From contig NZ_CP073015.1 of NCBI RefSeq assembly GCF_018080005.1, forward strand, positions 310,001 through 374,000: a stretch of DNA of 64,000 nucleotides. The letters are read 5' to 3'. Positions 12,701 through 21,669 of the stretch are shown here, one piece after another. This DNA comes from Flavobacterium sp. CS20. Its GTDB lineage: Bacteria > Bacteroidota > Bacteroidia > Flavobacteriales > Flavobacteriaceae. A program made the translations under genes and the position numbers. The notes below the pieces were generated by a model, which saw only the letters and a program-made list of their open reading frames with translations, did no database searches and was not told where the DNA came from. Each line of letters opens with the position of its first letter. Positions within the stretch are counted from its first letter, which is position 1.

Positions 12701-12797
12701 GTCGGAGACCACACCTGTCACTAGACTGTAACAGCATAGCGGTGCTAAACAGCATCGCTATAATGTAAAAAGCGTGTTTAAGTAACATTTTTTTCAT
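9796..12797 (-). pseudogene. susC: SusC/RagA-family TonB-dependent transporter, two frameshifts
   Basis: A TonB-dependent outer-membrane receptor of about 1000 codons, broken twice. A signal peptide starts at ATG 12797 (MKKMLLKHAFYIIAMLF) but is out of phase with the next part, which begins TGVVSDKMGPLPGVNV near 12721. That part holds the carboxypeptidase-like domain, the TonB box (DEVIVVGYG) and the plug (IRGGASLRAGNNPLYVVDG, SILKDASATAIYGSRGANG). A second phase change near 10955 separates GYFPAF from LSEAWKINEE, after which the barrel runs to the C-terminal Phe (TLGINVSF). Reconnecting the three phases gives a normal family length. It lies between the GH13 gene and susD and should import the oligosaccharide handled by the locus. 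Confidence 0.88.
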
Positions 12798-12826
12798 TTT
12801 ATTTAGGTTTAGAATTATACATATTA

Positions 12827-12870
12827 AATTGATATTAAAAGCTATTTTAATTGATATTAAAAGCTATTTT
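12827..12870. repeat. 22-bp tandem repeat ahead of susC
   Basis: Two perfect 22-base units starting AATTGATATTAAAAGC and a degenerate third unit (12871-12887) that contains the stop codon of the GH13 gene. They occupy the short gap between the GH13 stop and the susC start and could affect the spacing of a promoter or operator. Confidence 0.75.
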
Positions 12871-14545
12871 AATTGATTTTAAAAACTATGGATTGATAGG
12901 GTTGTAATTTAATATACGTTAACGTTTTCGTAACAAATTTATAATTATTTATCAATATATCATAATTTTTTTGCATATCAAATTCGTAATCAATAACGTT
13001 TTCGTTTTTAGAAAAGTTTAAAAATACTACAATCATCTGATAACCAAGCGTTTTGGTGTAAGCGTAAACATTTTTATTATTTTCTTCAAATTCTTCAAAT
13101 CTTCCATAAGTAAACACATCGTGCTCTCTTTTGAGTGATAGAATGGTTTTGTAATAGTTTAAAATTGATTCAGAATTATTAGCTTGCTGTTGAACATTTA
13201 TTGTTTTATAATTTGGATTAACTTGAAACCATGGCGTATGTTTTGAAAAACCTGCATTGTATTCACTATTCCATTGCATTGGTGTTCTGGCATTGTCTCG
13301 ACCTTCGTTGTTTATCATTTGTATAGCTACATCTTTGCTAAACTTTTGCGTTTCTAAGTTTTCAAAATAGAAATTGCGTGATTGTATGTCGTTAACTTCA
13401 TCGATGTTTTTTAAATTGATATTGGTCATACCAATTTCATCACCTTGATAAATATTTAAAGTTCCGTTTTGTGTTGCCATAAGCGTAATAAGCATTTTTG
13501 CGGATTCTTTATGGTATTTTTTATCATCGCCAAAGCGAGATACAAGTCGAGCAAAATCGTGATTTCCTAAAGCATTTACAATCCAACCACCTTTAGTCAT
13601 TACGTTATGCCAATTTCTGAATATTTTTTTGATGTTGATTAAGTCAAATTCAGATATTTCTTCATATTTACCGTTTACGATATTGTTTTCTAAAATATCA
13701 AAATGGTATATCATGTCAAGCTCTTCACGGTCTTCACCGACATAAAGATGTGCATTGTCTTGAGTTACACCAACGCCTTCACCCATAGAAAAAGCATCAT
13801 AATGTTTCATAACTTCTTCATGCATCTCATGTAAATATTGGTGTATATTTGGTCCGTTGGCATAGTGGTTTTCTATGATTTTTCTAAAACCAATTTTCGG
13901 ATCTATATCTTGAAAACTTAAATCTTTAGACAGTAAGGTTACTACATCCATTCTAAACCCATCAATACCTTTGTTTAACCAAAATTTCATCACTTCATAA
14001 ATCGACTCTCTCACTTTTGGGTTTTCCCAATTTAAATCTGGTTGATATTTTGTGAAAAGGTGTAAATAATATTCACCTGTGTTTTCATCTAAGGTCCAAG
14101 CTGATCCACCAAAAAAAGAAGGCCAATTATTTGGTGGACTTCCATCGGGTTGAGGTTTTTTCCAAATATAAAAATCTCTATAAGGATTATTTTTACTCTG
14201 TTTAGCTTGCTTAAACCAATTGTGCTCAACCGAAGTGTGATTTGGTACAAGGTCAAGAACGATTTTTAAATCCTTTTGATGTGCCTCACTCAATAGCTCA
14301 TCAAAATCTGACATTGTACCAAACTCCGGCATTATTGCACAATAATCACTCACATCATAACCATTATCTTTATTTGGAGATTGAAAAATTGGGCTAATCC
14401 AAATAATATCGACGTTTAAGGATTTTATATAATCTAATTTTGCTGTAATTCCTTTAATATCTCCTATGCCGTCAGCATCACTATCATAAAAACTTCTCGG
14501 ATATATTTGGTAAATTACACCTTTTTTAAACCAGTTTAAGTTCAT
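12869..14545 (-). CDS. GH13 alpha-glucosidase (oligo-1,6-glucosidase type)
   Basis: 558 residues, normal for GH13 oligo-1,6-glucosidase, alpha-glucosidase or trehalose-6-phosphate hydrolase. Visible signatures: YQIYPRSFYDSDADGIGD near the start, DLVPNHTS, the nucleophile Asp in GFRMDVV (about residue 197), the acid/base Glu in SMGEGVGV (about 252), and NALGNHDFARL with the third carboxylate (about 328), then YQGDEIGM. No signal peptide is seen, so it probably acts in the cytoplasm on imported alpha-linked oligosaccharides. It is the first gene of the minus-strand locus and faces a LacI-type regulator across a 159-base gap with operator-like palindromes. The exact linkage it cleaves cannot be read from sequence. 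Confidence 0.93.
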   Translation of the reverse strand: MNLNWFKKGVIYQIYPRSFYDSDADGIGDIKGITAKLDYIKSLNVDIIWISPIFQSPNKDNGYDVSDYCAIMPEFGTMSDFDELLSEAHQKDLKIVLDLVPNHTSVEHNWFKQAKQSKNNPYRDFYIWKKPQPDGSPPNNWPSFFGGSAWTLDENTGEYYLHLFTKYQPDLNWENPKVRESIYEVMKFWLNKGIDGFRMDVVTLLSKDLSFQDIDPKIGFRKIIENHYANGPNIHQYLHEMHEEVMKHYDAFSMGEGVGVTQDNAHLYVGEDREELDMIYHFDILENNIVNGKYEEISEFDLINIKKIFRNWHNVMTKGGWIVNALGNHDFARLVSRFGDDKKYHKESAKMLITLMATQNGTLNIYQGDEIGMTNINLKNIDEVNDIQSRNFYFENLETQKFSKDVAIQMINNEGRDNARTPMQWNSEYNAGFSKHTPWFQVNPNYKTINVQQQANNSESILNYYKTILSLKREHDVFTYGRFEEFEENNKNVYAYTKTLGYQMIVVFLNFSKNENVIDYEFDMQKNYDILINNYKFVTKTLTYIKLQPYQSIVFKIN

Positions 14546-14556
14546 AAATTTTATCT

Positions 14557-14572
14557 AAAACGATTTCGTTTT
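14557..14572. promoter_or_regulatory. LacI-type operator-like palindrome (GH13 side)
   Basis: The palindrome AAAACGATTTCGTTTT lies just upstream of the GH13 start. LacI-family regulators bind such CG-centred inverted repeats and two LacI-type genes lie next to it. Binding by either is inferred. Confidence 0.5.
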
Positions 14573-14640
14573 TATCTTTGTCAATGCTAATTAACTAAAT
14601 ATTTGTATTAGTTTTACAGTTGATTAATGTAAAATTATAA

Positions 14641-14654
14641 TGTAAACGTTTGTA
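14641..14654. promoter_or_regulatory. LacI-type operator-like palindrome (regulator side)
   Basis: TGTAAACGTTTGTA contains the perfect AAACGTTT core common in LacI-family operators. It is about 50 bases upstream of the plus-strand LacI gene and about 95 from the GH13 start, so it could serve autoregulation and control of the locus. Confidence 0.5.
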
Positions 14655-14704
14655 TTATTAGATATTCATTAAAAGGCATTAAAAATTATTAATATCTCAA
14701 TAGA

Positions 14705-15748
14705 ATGGCATCAGAAATTAACAATAGAGTAAGATTAGAAGATGTGGCTCGAGCTTTGAAAGTTTCTATAGCAACAGTGTCAAGAGCGATGTCTGATAGT
14801 AATCGGGTCAAACCAGAAACCAAAAAAAGAATTTTGGATGTGGCGAAGCAAATGGGCTATAGACCAAATCAAATTGCTAAAAGTTTGAGTTCTGGTAAAA
14901 CTAATATTTTGGGTGTCATTATTCCACGATATGATGAGCCTTTCTTTATTGAAGTTTGCCGTGGTATAGATCACTTTGCTAGAAAACATAACTATCGCAT
15001 TTTGATAAGTTCATCTAGAAATTCTTTTAATTATGAAAAAGAAAACGTTTTAGCCTTTGAAAAGGGAACTGTTGATGGTGTTGCTATGAGTTTTACACAT
15101 GACACTCATTCTTATGAACATGTAGAAGAGCTGATTGAAAGAAAAATGCCGTTGGTTTTATTTGATAATATCAATAAAAAAATAGATGGTGCAGGACACG
15201 TCAAAATCGATGACTTTAGTTCAGCTTTTAATGCTGTTGAAGAACTTATCAAACGCGAAAATAGATATATTGGTTATATAGGAGGTACTTCCAAAAAAAG
15301 TGTGTTTAATCAACGATTTGATGGATTTGTAAAAGCCCATGACAAATATCAAAAACCTTTTAAAGAAAAGCACTTGCTCAATTGCAAATCATATCATCAA
15401 GAACATGAATTTCACGAAGTTTATAATTTTTTGTCTAAACTTGACGATATGCCTGATGCTTTTTTTTGCTCAACGGACAATTATGCTATTTTATGTATAA
15501 AATCATTGACTAAACTTGGATATCGAGTTCCTAAAGATATTGAAGTCATAGGTTTTGGTAATTTACATTACAGTAGCATGTTTATACCTGAATTGACTTG
15601 CGTATCACAACCTAGTTTTAAAATGGGGGAAAATATAGCTGAAATGCTATTAAATAAAATTGACAAAGGCTATTATATTTCAGACTCAAACCCACACAAC
15701 GAAATTGTTTTACCAACCAAAATTGTGTATCGCGATACTACGCGATAA
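14705..15748 (+). CDS. LacI-family transcriptional regulator
   Basis: 347 residues. An N-terminal helix-turn-helix (VRLEDVARALKVSIATVSRA) and hinge region (GYRPNQIAKSLSSGKTN) are followed by a periplasmic-binding-protein-like effector domain (LGVIIPRYDEPFFIEVCRGI and, near the end, DIEVIGFGN). The family usually represses or activates sugar genes in response to a sugar ligand. It is divergent from the GH13 gene, which with the palindromes between them makes the glycan locus its likely target. It converges on the second LacI gene with a single base between their stops. Confidence 0.93.
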   Translation: MASEINNRVRLEDVARALKVSIATVSRAMSDSNRVKPETKKRILDVAKQMGYRPNQIAKSLSSGKTNILGVIIPRYDEPFFIEVCRGIDHFARKHNYRILISSSRNSFNYEKENVLAFEKGTVDGVAMSFTHDTHSYEHVEELIERKMPLVLFDNINKKIDGAGHVKIDDFSSAFNAVEELIKRENRYIGYIGGTSKKSVFNQRFDGFVKAHDKYQKPFKEKHLLNCKSYHQEHEFHEVYNFLSKLDDMPDAFFCSTDNYAILCIKSLTKLGYRVPKDIEVIGFGNLHYSSMFIPELTCVSQPSFKMGENIAEMLLNKIDKGYYISDSNPHNEIVLPTKIVYRDTTR

Positions 15749-15749
15749 T

Positions 15750-16742
15750 TTATTCTGATGAAGCTCTTTTGATAAGCGAAGTAGGTTGTATAAATCGTTT
15801 TGGTTTAAGAGACTTGTCTTCTATGCTTTCTAATAAAATTTTGACGGTATTTTCTCCTAATTCAATAGCATGTTGAGACACTACACTCATTTTAGGATAA
15901 GCGTATTTGGCTAATAATCCATCTGTAAAACCAACTATAGCTAAATCCTTTGGAATATTTATGTTATGGTGTTTTGCTGTGTTTATAGCTATGGCAGGTG
16001 CAGTTTCGTCTAAACCTATTAGAGCATCAAAGGATTCATTTTTAAAAAAATCATCAATTTTAGTTTCGGCATCTTTGGCTTCATTTATCATAAGTGTTTT
16101 AACGCTCATAGAATTTTGTGTTGCAGATTTCATAACCCCTTGAAGCCTTGCAACGCTTACGCTTAGATGCGGTATTGTAGAAACTACAGCTATTTTTTTT
16201 CGTTTTTGATTTTTTAGATATTCAAAAACCCCTTGTGCGACCTTGTTGTCGTCAACTAAAACTTTATGGCAATCAATTTCATCAGTTACTCGGTCAAATA
16301 ATACTAAAGGATTTTCTATGCTTTTAAAGTGCTTAAAGTCTTCTTTAATCTGAGTTTCTTGGCTTAAAGTCGCAATTACTCCGTCAACTTTATTGTATTC
16401 CAACATTTCGAGATATTCTCTTTCTTTGTCTAAAGATTCATTCGTCAAGCAAATGATGATTTTGTAACCTTTTTTACTGGCTTCTTGCTCAATACCATGC
16501 AAAACTTTGGCGAAAAAATGGTTGAGAATATTTGGAATTAAAATACCAATGGTCAAGGTCTTATTTCGCTTTAAACTTACTGCAACAGGATTAGGCTTAT
16601 AGCCATAAAGCTTTGCCAATTCCTTAACCCGCTTAATGGTTTTGGTGCTGATTTCTGAGCTGTTATTCAAGGCTTTAGAAACCGTAGAAACCGAAACATT
16701 GAGTTCCTTAGAAAGTTGCTTAAGGGTGGTTTTTTGCTTCAT
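15750..16742 (-). CDS. LacI-family transcriptional regulator
   Basis: 330 residues with a standard LacI helix-turn-helix (TLKQLSKELNVSVSTVSKAL), the hinge segment GYKPNPVAVSLKRNKT and a ligand-binding domain (IGILIPNILNHFFAKVLHGI; DLAIVGFTDG). It is only distantly related to the neighbouring LacI gene, so it is not a recent duplicate. Its position next to the same glycan locus suggests a second layer of sugar control, but its target may lie elsewhere. Confidence 0.93.
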   Translation of the reverse strand: MKQKTTLKQLSKELNVSVSTVSKALNNSSEISTKTIKRVKELAKLYGYKPNPVAVSLKRNKTLTIGILIPNILNHFFAKVLHGIEQEASKKGYKIIICLTNESLDKEREYLEMLEYNKVDGVIATLSQETQIKEDFKHFKSIENPLVLFDRVTDEIDCHKVLVDDNKVAQGVFEYLKNQKRKKIAVVSTIPHLSVSVARLQGVMKSATQNSMSVKTLMINEAKDAETKIDDFFKNESFDALIGLDETAPAIAINTAKHHNINIPKDLAIVGFTDGLLAKYAYPKMSVVSQHAIELGENTVKILLESIEDKSLKPKRFIQPTSLIKRASSE

Positions 16743-16863
16743 TATTATTAATAAAAAAGATATTACAAAATTAACATAAATAAATTAAGATGAATTTAAA
16801 ACTTTATAAACGGTTAAAAATACGTAAAAACTTTCACATTTTAATTGTGTGATATCTTAATGC

Positions 16864-17754
16864 TTAAAAATATCTTGATAGAGTTAAACCAAGATAAGAT
16901 TGAGACTTAGCGTCTTTATTTTCTTTCGTATTAAAATGATATGAAACTTCAATACTATTCCTTTTCCAACGGTAAAAACACTTAAGTTTTAATAAAAATA
17001 GGTGGTTTGTGGTGTTTTTGGTAAAAACCGCATTGTCATTAAACAAATGTCCTTCAATAAGTGCATTGTAAAACACATAACGATAGTATGTCCCAAAATT
17101 AACAAACCATTCTTTGTCGTGGTGTTTCGCTAATCCTATATATGAGTTTTGATTTAATTTATGATGACTTCCCCAAAACAATTCTAAACCATTTTGAATA
17201 TAAATATCTTTTGTGCCTAACTTAACTGCAGAATAACTGATCAACCTGTTATTCCAAAACCCTTTTTAGTACTGAACCCCCAAATTACTATGAAAATCAT
17301 TGGGAATTTGAAGATGCCAACTTGGAAGTTGCTCACCGATCAGTTCATGGTAATTACGTTGGACTTTATCAGCTAAAGATTGAGATCCAGTCAGACCCAT
17401 TTCTAATTGCAAAGACCAAATATCATTTGCTGTAGAATGCGTAAACTCTGTTTTTAAAAACAACCAACCTGCAAACGGACGATCAAATCTCGCGGTGTCT
17501 GGCAATGATTTTTTATTTGGTGTATAAATATTTTGACCTATGGTGAAGTTTAAAAATTGATGCTTATCGTCTTTTCTTTTTAGACCGAAACCAAAACTCA
17601 AATGGTTACCTGCCGAATAATATCGATCGGTAATGAAATACAAATCGTTGTCGTGCGTAAAACTGATTTTATGGTTGATGCCTTGAGCATATAGATTATA
17701 CAGAGATAGATTGATGAAAACAAAAACGATATAAAAAATTTTAGATAAACCCAA
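16864..17754 (-). pseudogene. LpxR-like (DUF2219) outer-membrane protein split by an in-frame TAA
   Basis: Two minus-strand frames in the same phase (17754-17266 and 17244-16864) are separated by one TAA at 17268-17266 (NLGVQY, stop, KGFWNNRLISYS). The first part has a signal sequence ending near YAQG, then THDNDLYF and TDRYYSAGNH, IYTPN, DRPFAGWLFL and LTGSQSLADKVQ, which match the lipid A 3'-O-deacylase LpxR/DUF2219 pattern. The second part is an alternating beta-strand tail ending in LSRYF, as expected for an outer-membrane barrel. GAA or CAA to TAA would explain the break. The first frame starts at TTG; an ATG start lies in another phase just upstream, so a second frameshift at the N-terminus is possible. 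Confidence 0.75.
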
Positions 17755-17993
17755 ATTAACATTGTGTTTTTTAGAAACGCCAAAGTTGTAATTAAAACTT
17801 TAAATAATCTTTAAAGTTTAGATTAAAATTTATTATTTTAACAAAAAAATATACGATGAAAAACAAAAGAAATTTCAGGTTACACTGATTTAAATCTCGA
17901 TGACTTATTTTTGTATCCAAACCAAGAAAAACTTATCCTATTCTAAAATTTTTATATAATTTCACAAACAGTTTATATACTAAAAATTCACTT

Positions 17994-18692
17994 ATGAAAA
18001 CTTTATTTTTATCCCTTTTTGCGTTATTTGTTTTAACTTCTTGTCAAAATAATAAAAATCAAAAAGAAGAACAATCAACCAAAACAACTGAAAAAACAGA
18101 AAAAAATATTGAAGGAACCAAGACTATTATCAATAAGATTGCTGATGCTTACGGTTTTGAACATTGGCCTAAAGTTGAAAAAGTTGAATTTAGTTTTGTA
18201 GCCAAATTAGGTAAAGAAGAAACGATAAGACACTGGATATGGTATCCTAAAAAAGAACAAGTAATTTTGGTCAATGAAAATGAAAGAATTTCTTATAAGC
18301 GAAACAATATTATGGAAGAATTTGTAAAAACTGATAAAGCTTTTGTCAACGATAGTTTTTGGTTGTTGTTTCCTTTTCATTTAGAATGGGATGTTTTTAA
18401 TCATGAAGTAATTGAAAATCAAAAATCGCCTATTCAGCAAAAAGAAAGCACAAAACTCATTGTAAAATATCCTGATAAAGGTGGATACACACCAGGCGAT
18501 CGATACGATGTTTATCTCGATGAAAATCACCACATTATAGAATGGGCGTATTATCCAAGTGGTCAAGATAAACCCGCATTAATCAATACCTTTGAAGACC
18601 TATCAAATTTTGATGGTATAAAAATCAATATTTTACACCGTAATCCTGAAACAGGTTTTCAACTTAACTTTAGAGATGTAAGTATCAATTAA
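17994..18692 (+). CDS. Exported lipoprotein of unknown function
   Basis: 232 residues with a lipoprotein signal (LFALFVLTSC, then QNNKNQ) and a charged Lys/Glu/Thr linker, followed by a globular part containing ADAYGFEHWPKVEKVEFSF, HWIWYPKKEQVILV and the C-terminal HRNPETGFQLNFRDV. I do not recognise the family with certainty; similar single-domain Bacteroidetes lipoproteins are usually DUFs. It ends one base before the kynureninase start, so it may share its transcript, but a role in tryptophan breakdown is not shown. Confidence 0.8.
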   Translation: MKTLFLSLFALFVLTSCQNNKNQKEEQSTKTTEKTEKNIEGTKTIINKIADAYGFEHWPKVEKVEFSFVAKLGKEETIRHWIWYPKKEQVILVNENERISYKRNNIMEEFVKTDKAFVNDSFWLLFPFHLEWDVFNHEVIENQKSPIQQKESTKLIVKYPDKGGYTPGDRYDVYLDENHHIIEWAYYPSGQDKPALINTFEDLSNFDGIKINILHRNPETGFQLNFRDVSIN

Positions 18693-18693
18693 T

Positions 18694-19959
18694 ATGATGT
18701 ATCAAAATAACCTAGAATTTGCACAGACTAACGATAAAAACGATAGTTTAAAACAATTTAGAAATCAATTTCATTTTCCTAAAAATCAAGAAGGTAAGAA
18801 CAAAATTTATCTCTGCGGAAACTCTCTCGGGCTTCAACCCAAATCTACTTCTGATTATATTCAACAAGAATTAAAAGATTGGTCTGAGTTAGCTGTAGAT
18901 GGTCACACCGATGCCAAGCATCCTTGGAAGCCATATCATGAATTTTTGTCTAAACCTATGGCAGACATTGTCGGAGCAAAAGAAAGCGAAGTGATTATTA
19001 TGAATACCTTATCCGTCAATTTGCATTTGATGATGGTGTCGTTTTATCAACCCGCTTCAAAACGCTATAAAATTGTTATAGAAGCCGATGCTTTTCCGTC
19101 TGATTTATACGCCGTTGAATCTCAGTTAAAATTTCACGGCTACAATCCCAATGATGCTTTAATTCTTTGGAAACCAAGAGAAGATCAGCATTATTATTTA
19201 GAAGACTTTGATAAAATTATTCAAGATCAAACCGATGAAATCGCCTTGGTTTTGATCGGCAATACCAATTACTATACCGGGCAAAATTTTGATATGCAAC
19301 ACATCACTGATTTATGCCACCAAAACAACATCACAGTAGGTTTTGATTTAGCACATGGTGTTGGTAATATTCATCCCAATTTGCACAACTTAGGCGTTGA
19401 TTTTGCCGTTTGGTGCACCTATAAATATCTCAATTCTGGTCCAGGAAGTCTTGGTGGCTGTTTTGTGCATGAAAAACATCATAAAAGAGATTTAAAACGC
19501 TTTGCAGGTTGGTGGGGACACGACAAGTCCACACGATTTAATATGCGACAGGATTTTAAACCAATCCCAACAGCTGAAGCATGGCAATTGAGCAATCCGC
19601 CGATTTTATCTATGGTCGCAATTAGAGCTTCACTCGATATGTTTCAAAAAGCGGGTTTCGATAATGTGGTCAAAAAGTCAAAAGATTTAACTGGTTTTTT
19701 AGAGTTTTTATTATTAGAATTAAATGATAAGAACTTAAAAATTATCACGCCACAAAATCCTGATGAAAGAGGTCGCCAATTATCAATCCAATTTCTCGAT
19801 GCTGACAAAAGCTTGTTTGATAAACTTACCAAAGCTGGCGTTGTAGCCGACTGGCGTGAACCGCAAGTGATACGCGTAGCACCAGCACCGCTTTATAACA
19901 GTTTTGAAGACGTTTACCAATTTGTTCAAATCTTAAAAGACCTCAGATATGCAAGATAA
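18694..19959 (+). CDS. kynU: Kynureninase
   Basis: 421 residues, normal length. PLP-dependent fold-type I enzyme cleaving kynurenine or 3-hydroxykynurenine to (3-hydroxy)anthranilate and alanine. Signatures include IYLCGNSLGLQPK, the WSELAVDGH segment, VGFDLAHGVGN and the PLP lysine region WCTYKYLNSGPGSLGG (Lys near residue 242), followed by GWWGHDKSTRF. The C-terminus carries VADWREPQVIRVAPAPLYN. It overlaps the kynurenine 3-monooxygenase gene by 11 bases, so the two are translated from one mRNA. Confidence 0.95.
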   Translation: MMYQNNLEFAQTNDKNDSLKQFRNQFHFPKNQEGKNKIYLCGNSLGLQPKSTSDYIQQELKDWSELAVDGHTDAKHPWKPYHEFLSKPMADIVGAKESEVIIMNTLSVNLHLMMVSFYQPASKRYKIVIEADAFPSDLYAVESQLKFHGYNPNDALILWKPREDQHYYLEDFDKIIQDQTDEIALVLIGNTNYYTGQNFDMQHITDLCHQNNITVGFDLAHGVGNIHPNLHNLGVDFAVWCTYKYLNSGPGSLGGCFVHEKHHKRDLKRFAGWWGHDKSTRFNMRQDFKPIPTAEAWQLSNPPILSMVAIRASLDMFQKAGFDNVVKKSKDLTGFLEFLLLELNDKNLKIITPQNPDERGRQLSIQFLDADKSLFDKLTKAGVVADWREPQVIRVAPAPLYNSFEDVYQFVQILKDLRYAR

Positions 19960-21331
19960 ACATTTGCTCATCGTTGGTGCAGGATTATGTGGCTCGTTAT
20001 TAGCCTTAAAACTCGCCCAACATGGTTACAAAATCACTCTAATTGAAAAACGATTAGATTTACGCAGTGCAGACATTTCTGCTGGACGCTCAATTAATTT
20101 AGCCTTTTCAGATCGTGGCATCAAAGGCATAAAACGCGTTGGTCTTGAAGATAAAGTCAAATCGCTTTGCATTCCTATGCGTGGTAGAATGCTACACGAT
20201 AAAGAATCTAATACAAAATTCTCAGCCTACAGCGGTCAAGACGATAATTACATCAACTCTATTTCAAGGTCTGGTCTCAATGCATTACTGCTTGATGAAA
20301 TTGAAAAACACGACAATGTCAAATTGATATTTCAAGTTGCATGTCAAAGCGTTGATGTTGAAAATGCTAAAGCTAATTTTAAAAATGAAAAAACCGACGA
20401 AGATTTTGAAATTCAAGCGGATTATATCATTGGCACCGATGGTGCAGGTTCTGTGGTTAGACAAGCTTTAATGAAAAACAGAGATTTGCGTTTTAGTTTT
20501 TCTCAGAATTTCTTAACCCACGGTTATAAAGAATTGAGTATTTCACCTAAAGATGGTCAACATCAAATTTATAAAAATGCTTTGCATATTTGGCCACGAG
20601 GAGAAAATATGCTGATTGCCTTACCGAATTTGGACGGTAGCTTTACGGTAACTTTGTTTCTTGCTTATGAAGGTGGACAATACAATTTCAATAATTTGAC
20701 CACACCAGAAATCGTTGAAGAATATTTTCAAAAAGATTACCCTGATGCTTTAGAATTGATGCCGCATTTGGCTACTGAATTTTTTGAAAACCCAACAGCG
20801 GCACTTGGCACAGTAAGATGCTCGCCTTGGACTTATAAAAAAACACTGATAATGGGTGATCTTGCTCACGCCATAGTGCCGTTTTACGGTCAAGGGATGA
20901 ATGCGTCTTTTGAAGATGTAGCGGTGTTTGATGATATCTTGCAGGAAACCAATTTCGATTTAGACCAAGCTTTTCAAAAATTTAGTCAAAACCGAAAACA
21001 AGATGCCGATGGTATAGCCGATTTGGCTTTAGATAATTTTCACGAGATGAAAGCCCATACTGCTCAGGAGTTGTTTTTACAGAAACGTGAATTAGAATTA
21101 GCTTTTGAAAAAGAATTCCCAAACGATTATGCGTCTAAATATTCTCTGGTGACTTTTAATGAAAACATCGGTTATCAAGAAGCCAAAGTGCGCGGTCGTG
21201 TTCAGGATAAAGTGATTTTGTATTTGTTAAAAGAAGGTCATTTGCCAGAACATTTGAGTTTAAAAGAAAAATTAGAGATTGTCAAAAAACAAACCAGCAG
21301 TTATTTAAAGGATGAAGTGATAAACGTTTAA
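19949..21331 (+). CDS. kmo: Kynurenine 3-monooxygenase
   Basis: 460 residues. FAD-dependent aromatic hydroxylase converting kynurenine to 3-hydroxykynurenine with NADPH and O2. Shown by the dinucleotide-binding GAGLCGSLLALKLAQ at the N-terminus, the RSINLAFSDRG segment typical of Kmo, DYIIGTDGAGSVVR in the middle and the second FAD motif MGDLAHAIVPFYGQGMNASF. Its start lies inside the end of kynU. Together the pair turns kynurenine into 3-hydroxyanthranilate; a tryptophan dioxygenase is not in the window. Confidence 0.95.
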   Translation: MQDKHLLIVGAGLCGSLLALKLAQHGYKITLIEKRLDLRSADISAGRSINLAFSDRGIKGIKRVGLEDKVKSLCIPMRGRMLHDKESNTKFSAYSGQDDNYINSISRSGLNALLLDEIEKHDNVKLIFQVACQSVDVENAKANFKNEKTDEDFEIQADYIIGTDGAGSVVRQALMKNRDLRFSFSQNFLTHGYKELSISPKDGQHQIYKNALHIWPRGENMLIALPNLDGSFTVTLFLAYEGGQYNFNNLTTPEIVEEYFQKDYPDALELMPHLATEFFENPTAALGTVRCSPWTYKKTLIMGDLAHAIVPFYGQGMNASFEDVAVFDDILQETNFDLDQAFQKFSQNRKQDADGIADLALDNFHEMKAHTAQELFLQKRELELAFEKEFPNDYASKYSLVTFNENIGYQEAKVRGRVQDKVILYLLKEGHLPEHLSLKEKLEIVKKQTSSYLKDEVINV

Positions 21332-21446
21332 GAATCTTAGTGAATTTACGCTCCTGTCTGCCCTATTTGATTTTGGGAAGGTTAGCGAAAAAAAATAATT
21401 TTAAAATTTTTATTTCGTATTTTTATACTCGAGTTATATTTATATA

Positions 21447-21620
21447 GTGAATATTAAAAAGGTAAAATATGAATTACAAAATATCCTTTCAGGAAAGAGC
21501 GACTCTCGCCATGATACAATTATCCAAGCAGTAGCCAATTACCATAGAAATGGCTAGGAAGCAAGCAAAATGGCTCAAAGAGAATTCAATAACAAAACAC
21601 AACACAAGGAAATCAAATAA
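21447..21620 (+). pseudogene. Small gene remnant of unknown family
   Basis: A 57-codon frame from GTG 21447 to TAA 21618-21620 with one internal TAG at 21555. It reads YELQNILSGKSDSRHDTIIQAV and on through ANYHRNG, stop, EASKMAQREFNNKT. It looks like a coding remnant because the phase stays meaningful on both sides of the stop. I cannot name the family. It lies in the 338-base gap between kmo and the hydratase gene, followed by the phrase CTTTGCGCCTCTGCGAGAAA (21642-21661), of a type often dispersed in flavobacterial intergenic DNA. Confidence 0.4.
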
Positions 21621-21669
21621 AAATATATAAAAACTCAGCGTCTTTGCGCCTCTGCGAGAAAATTATTTT

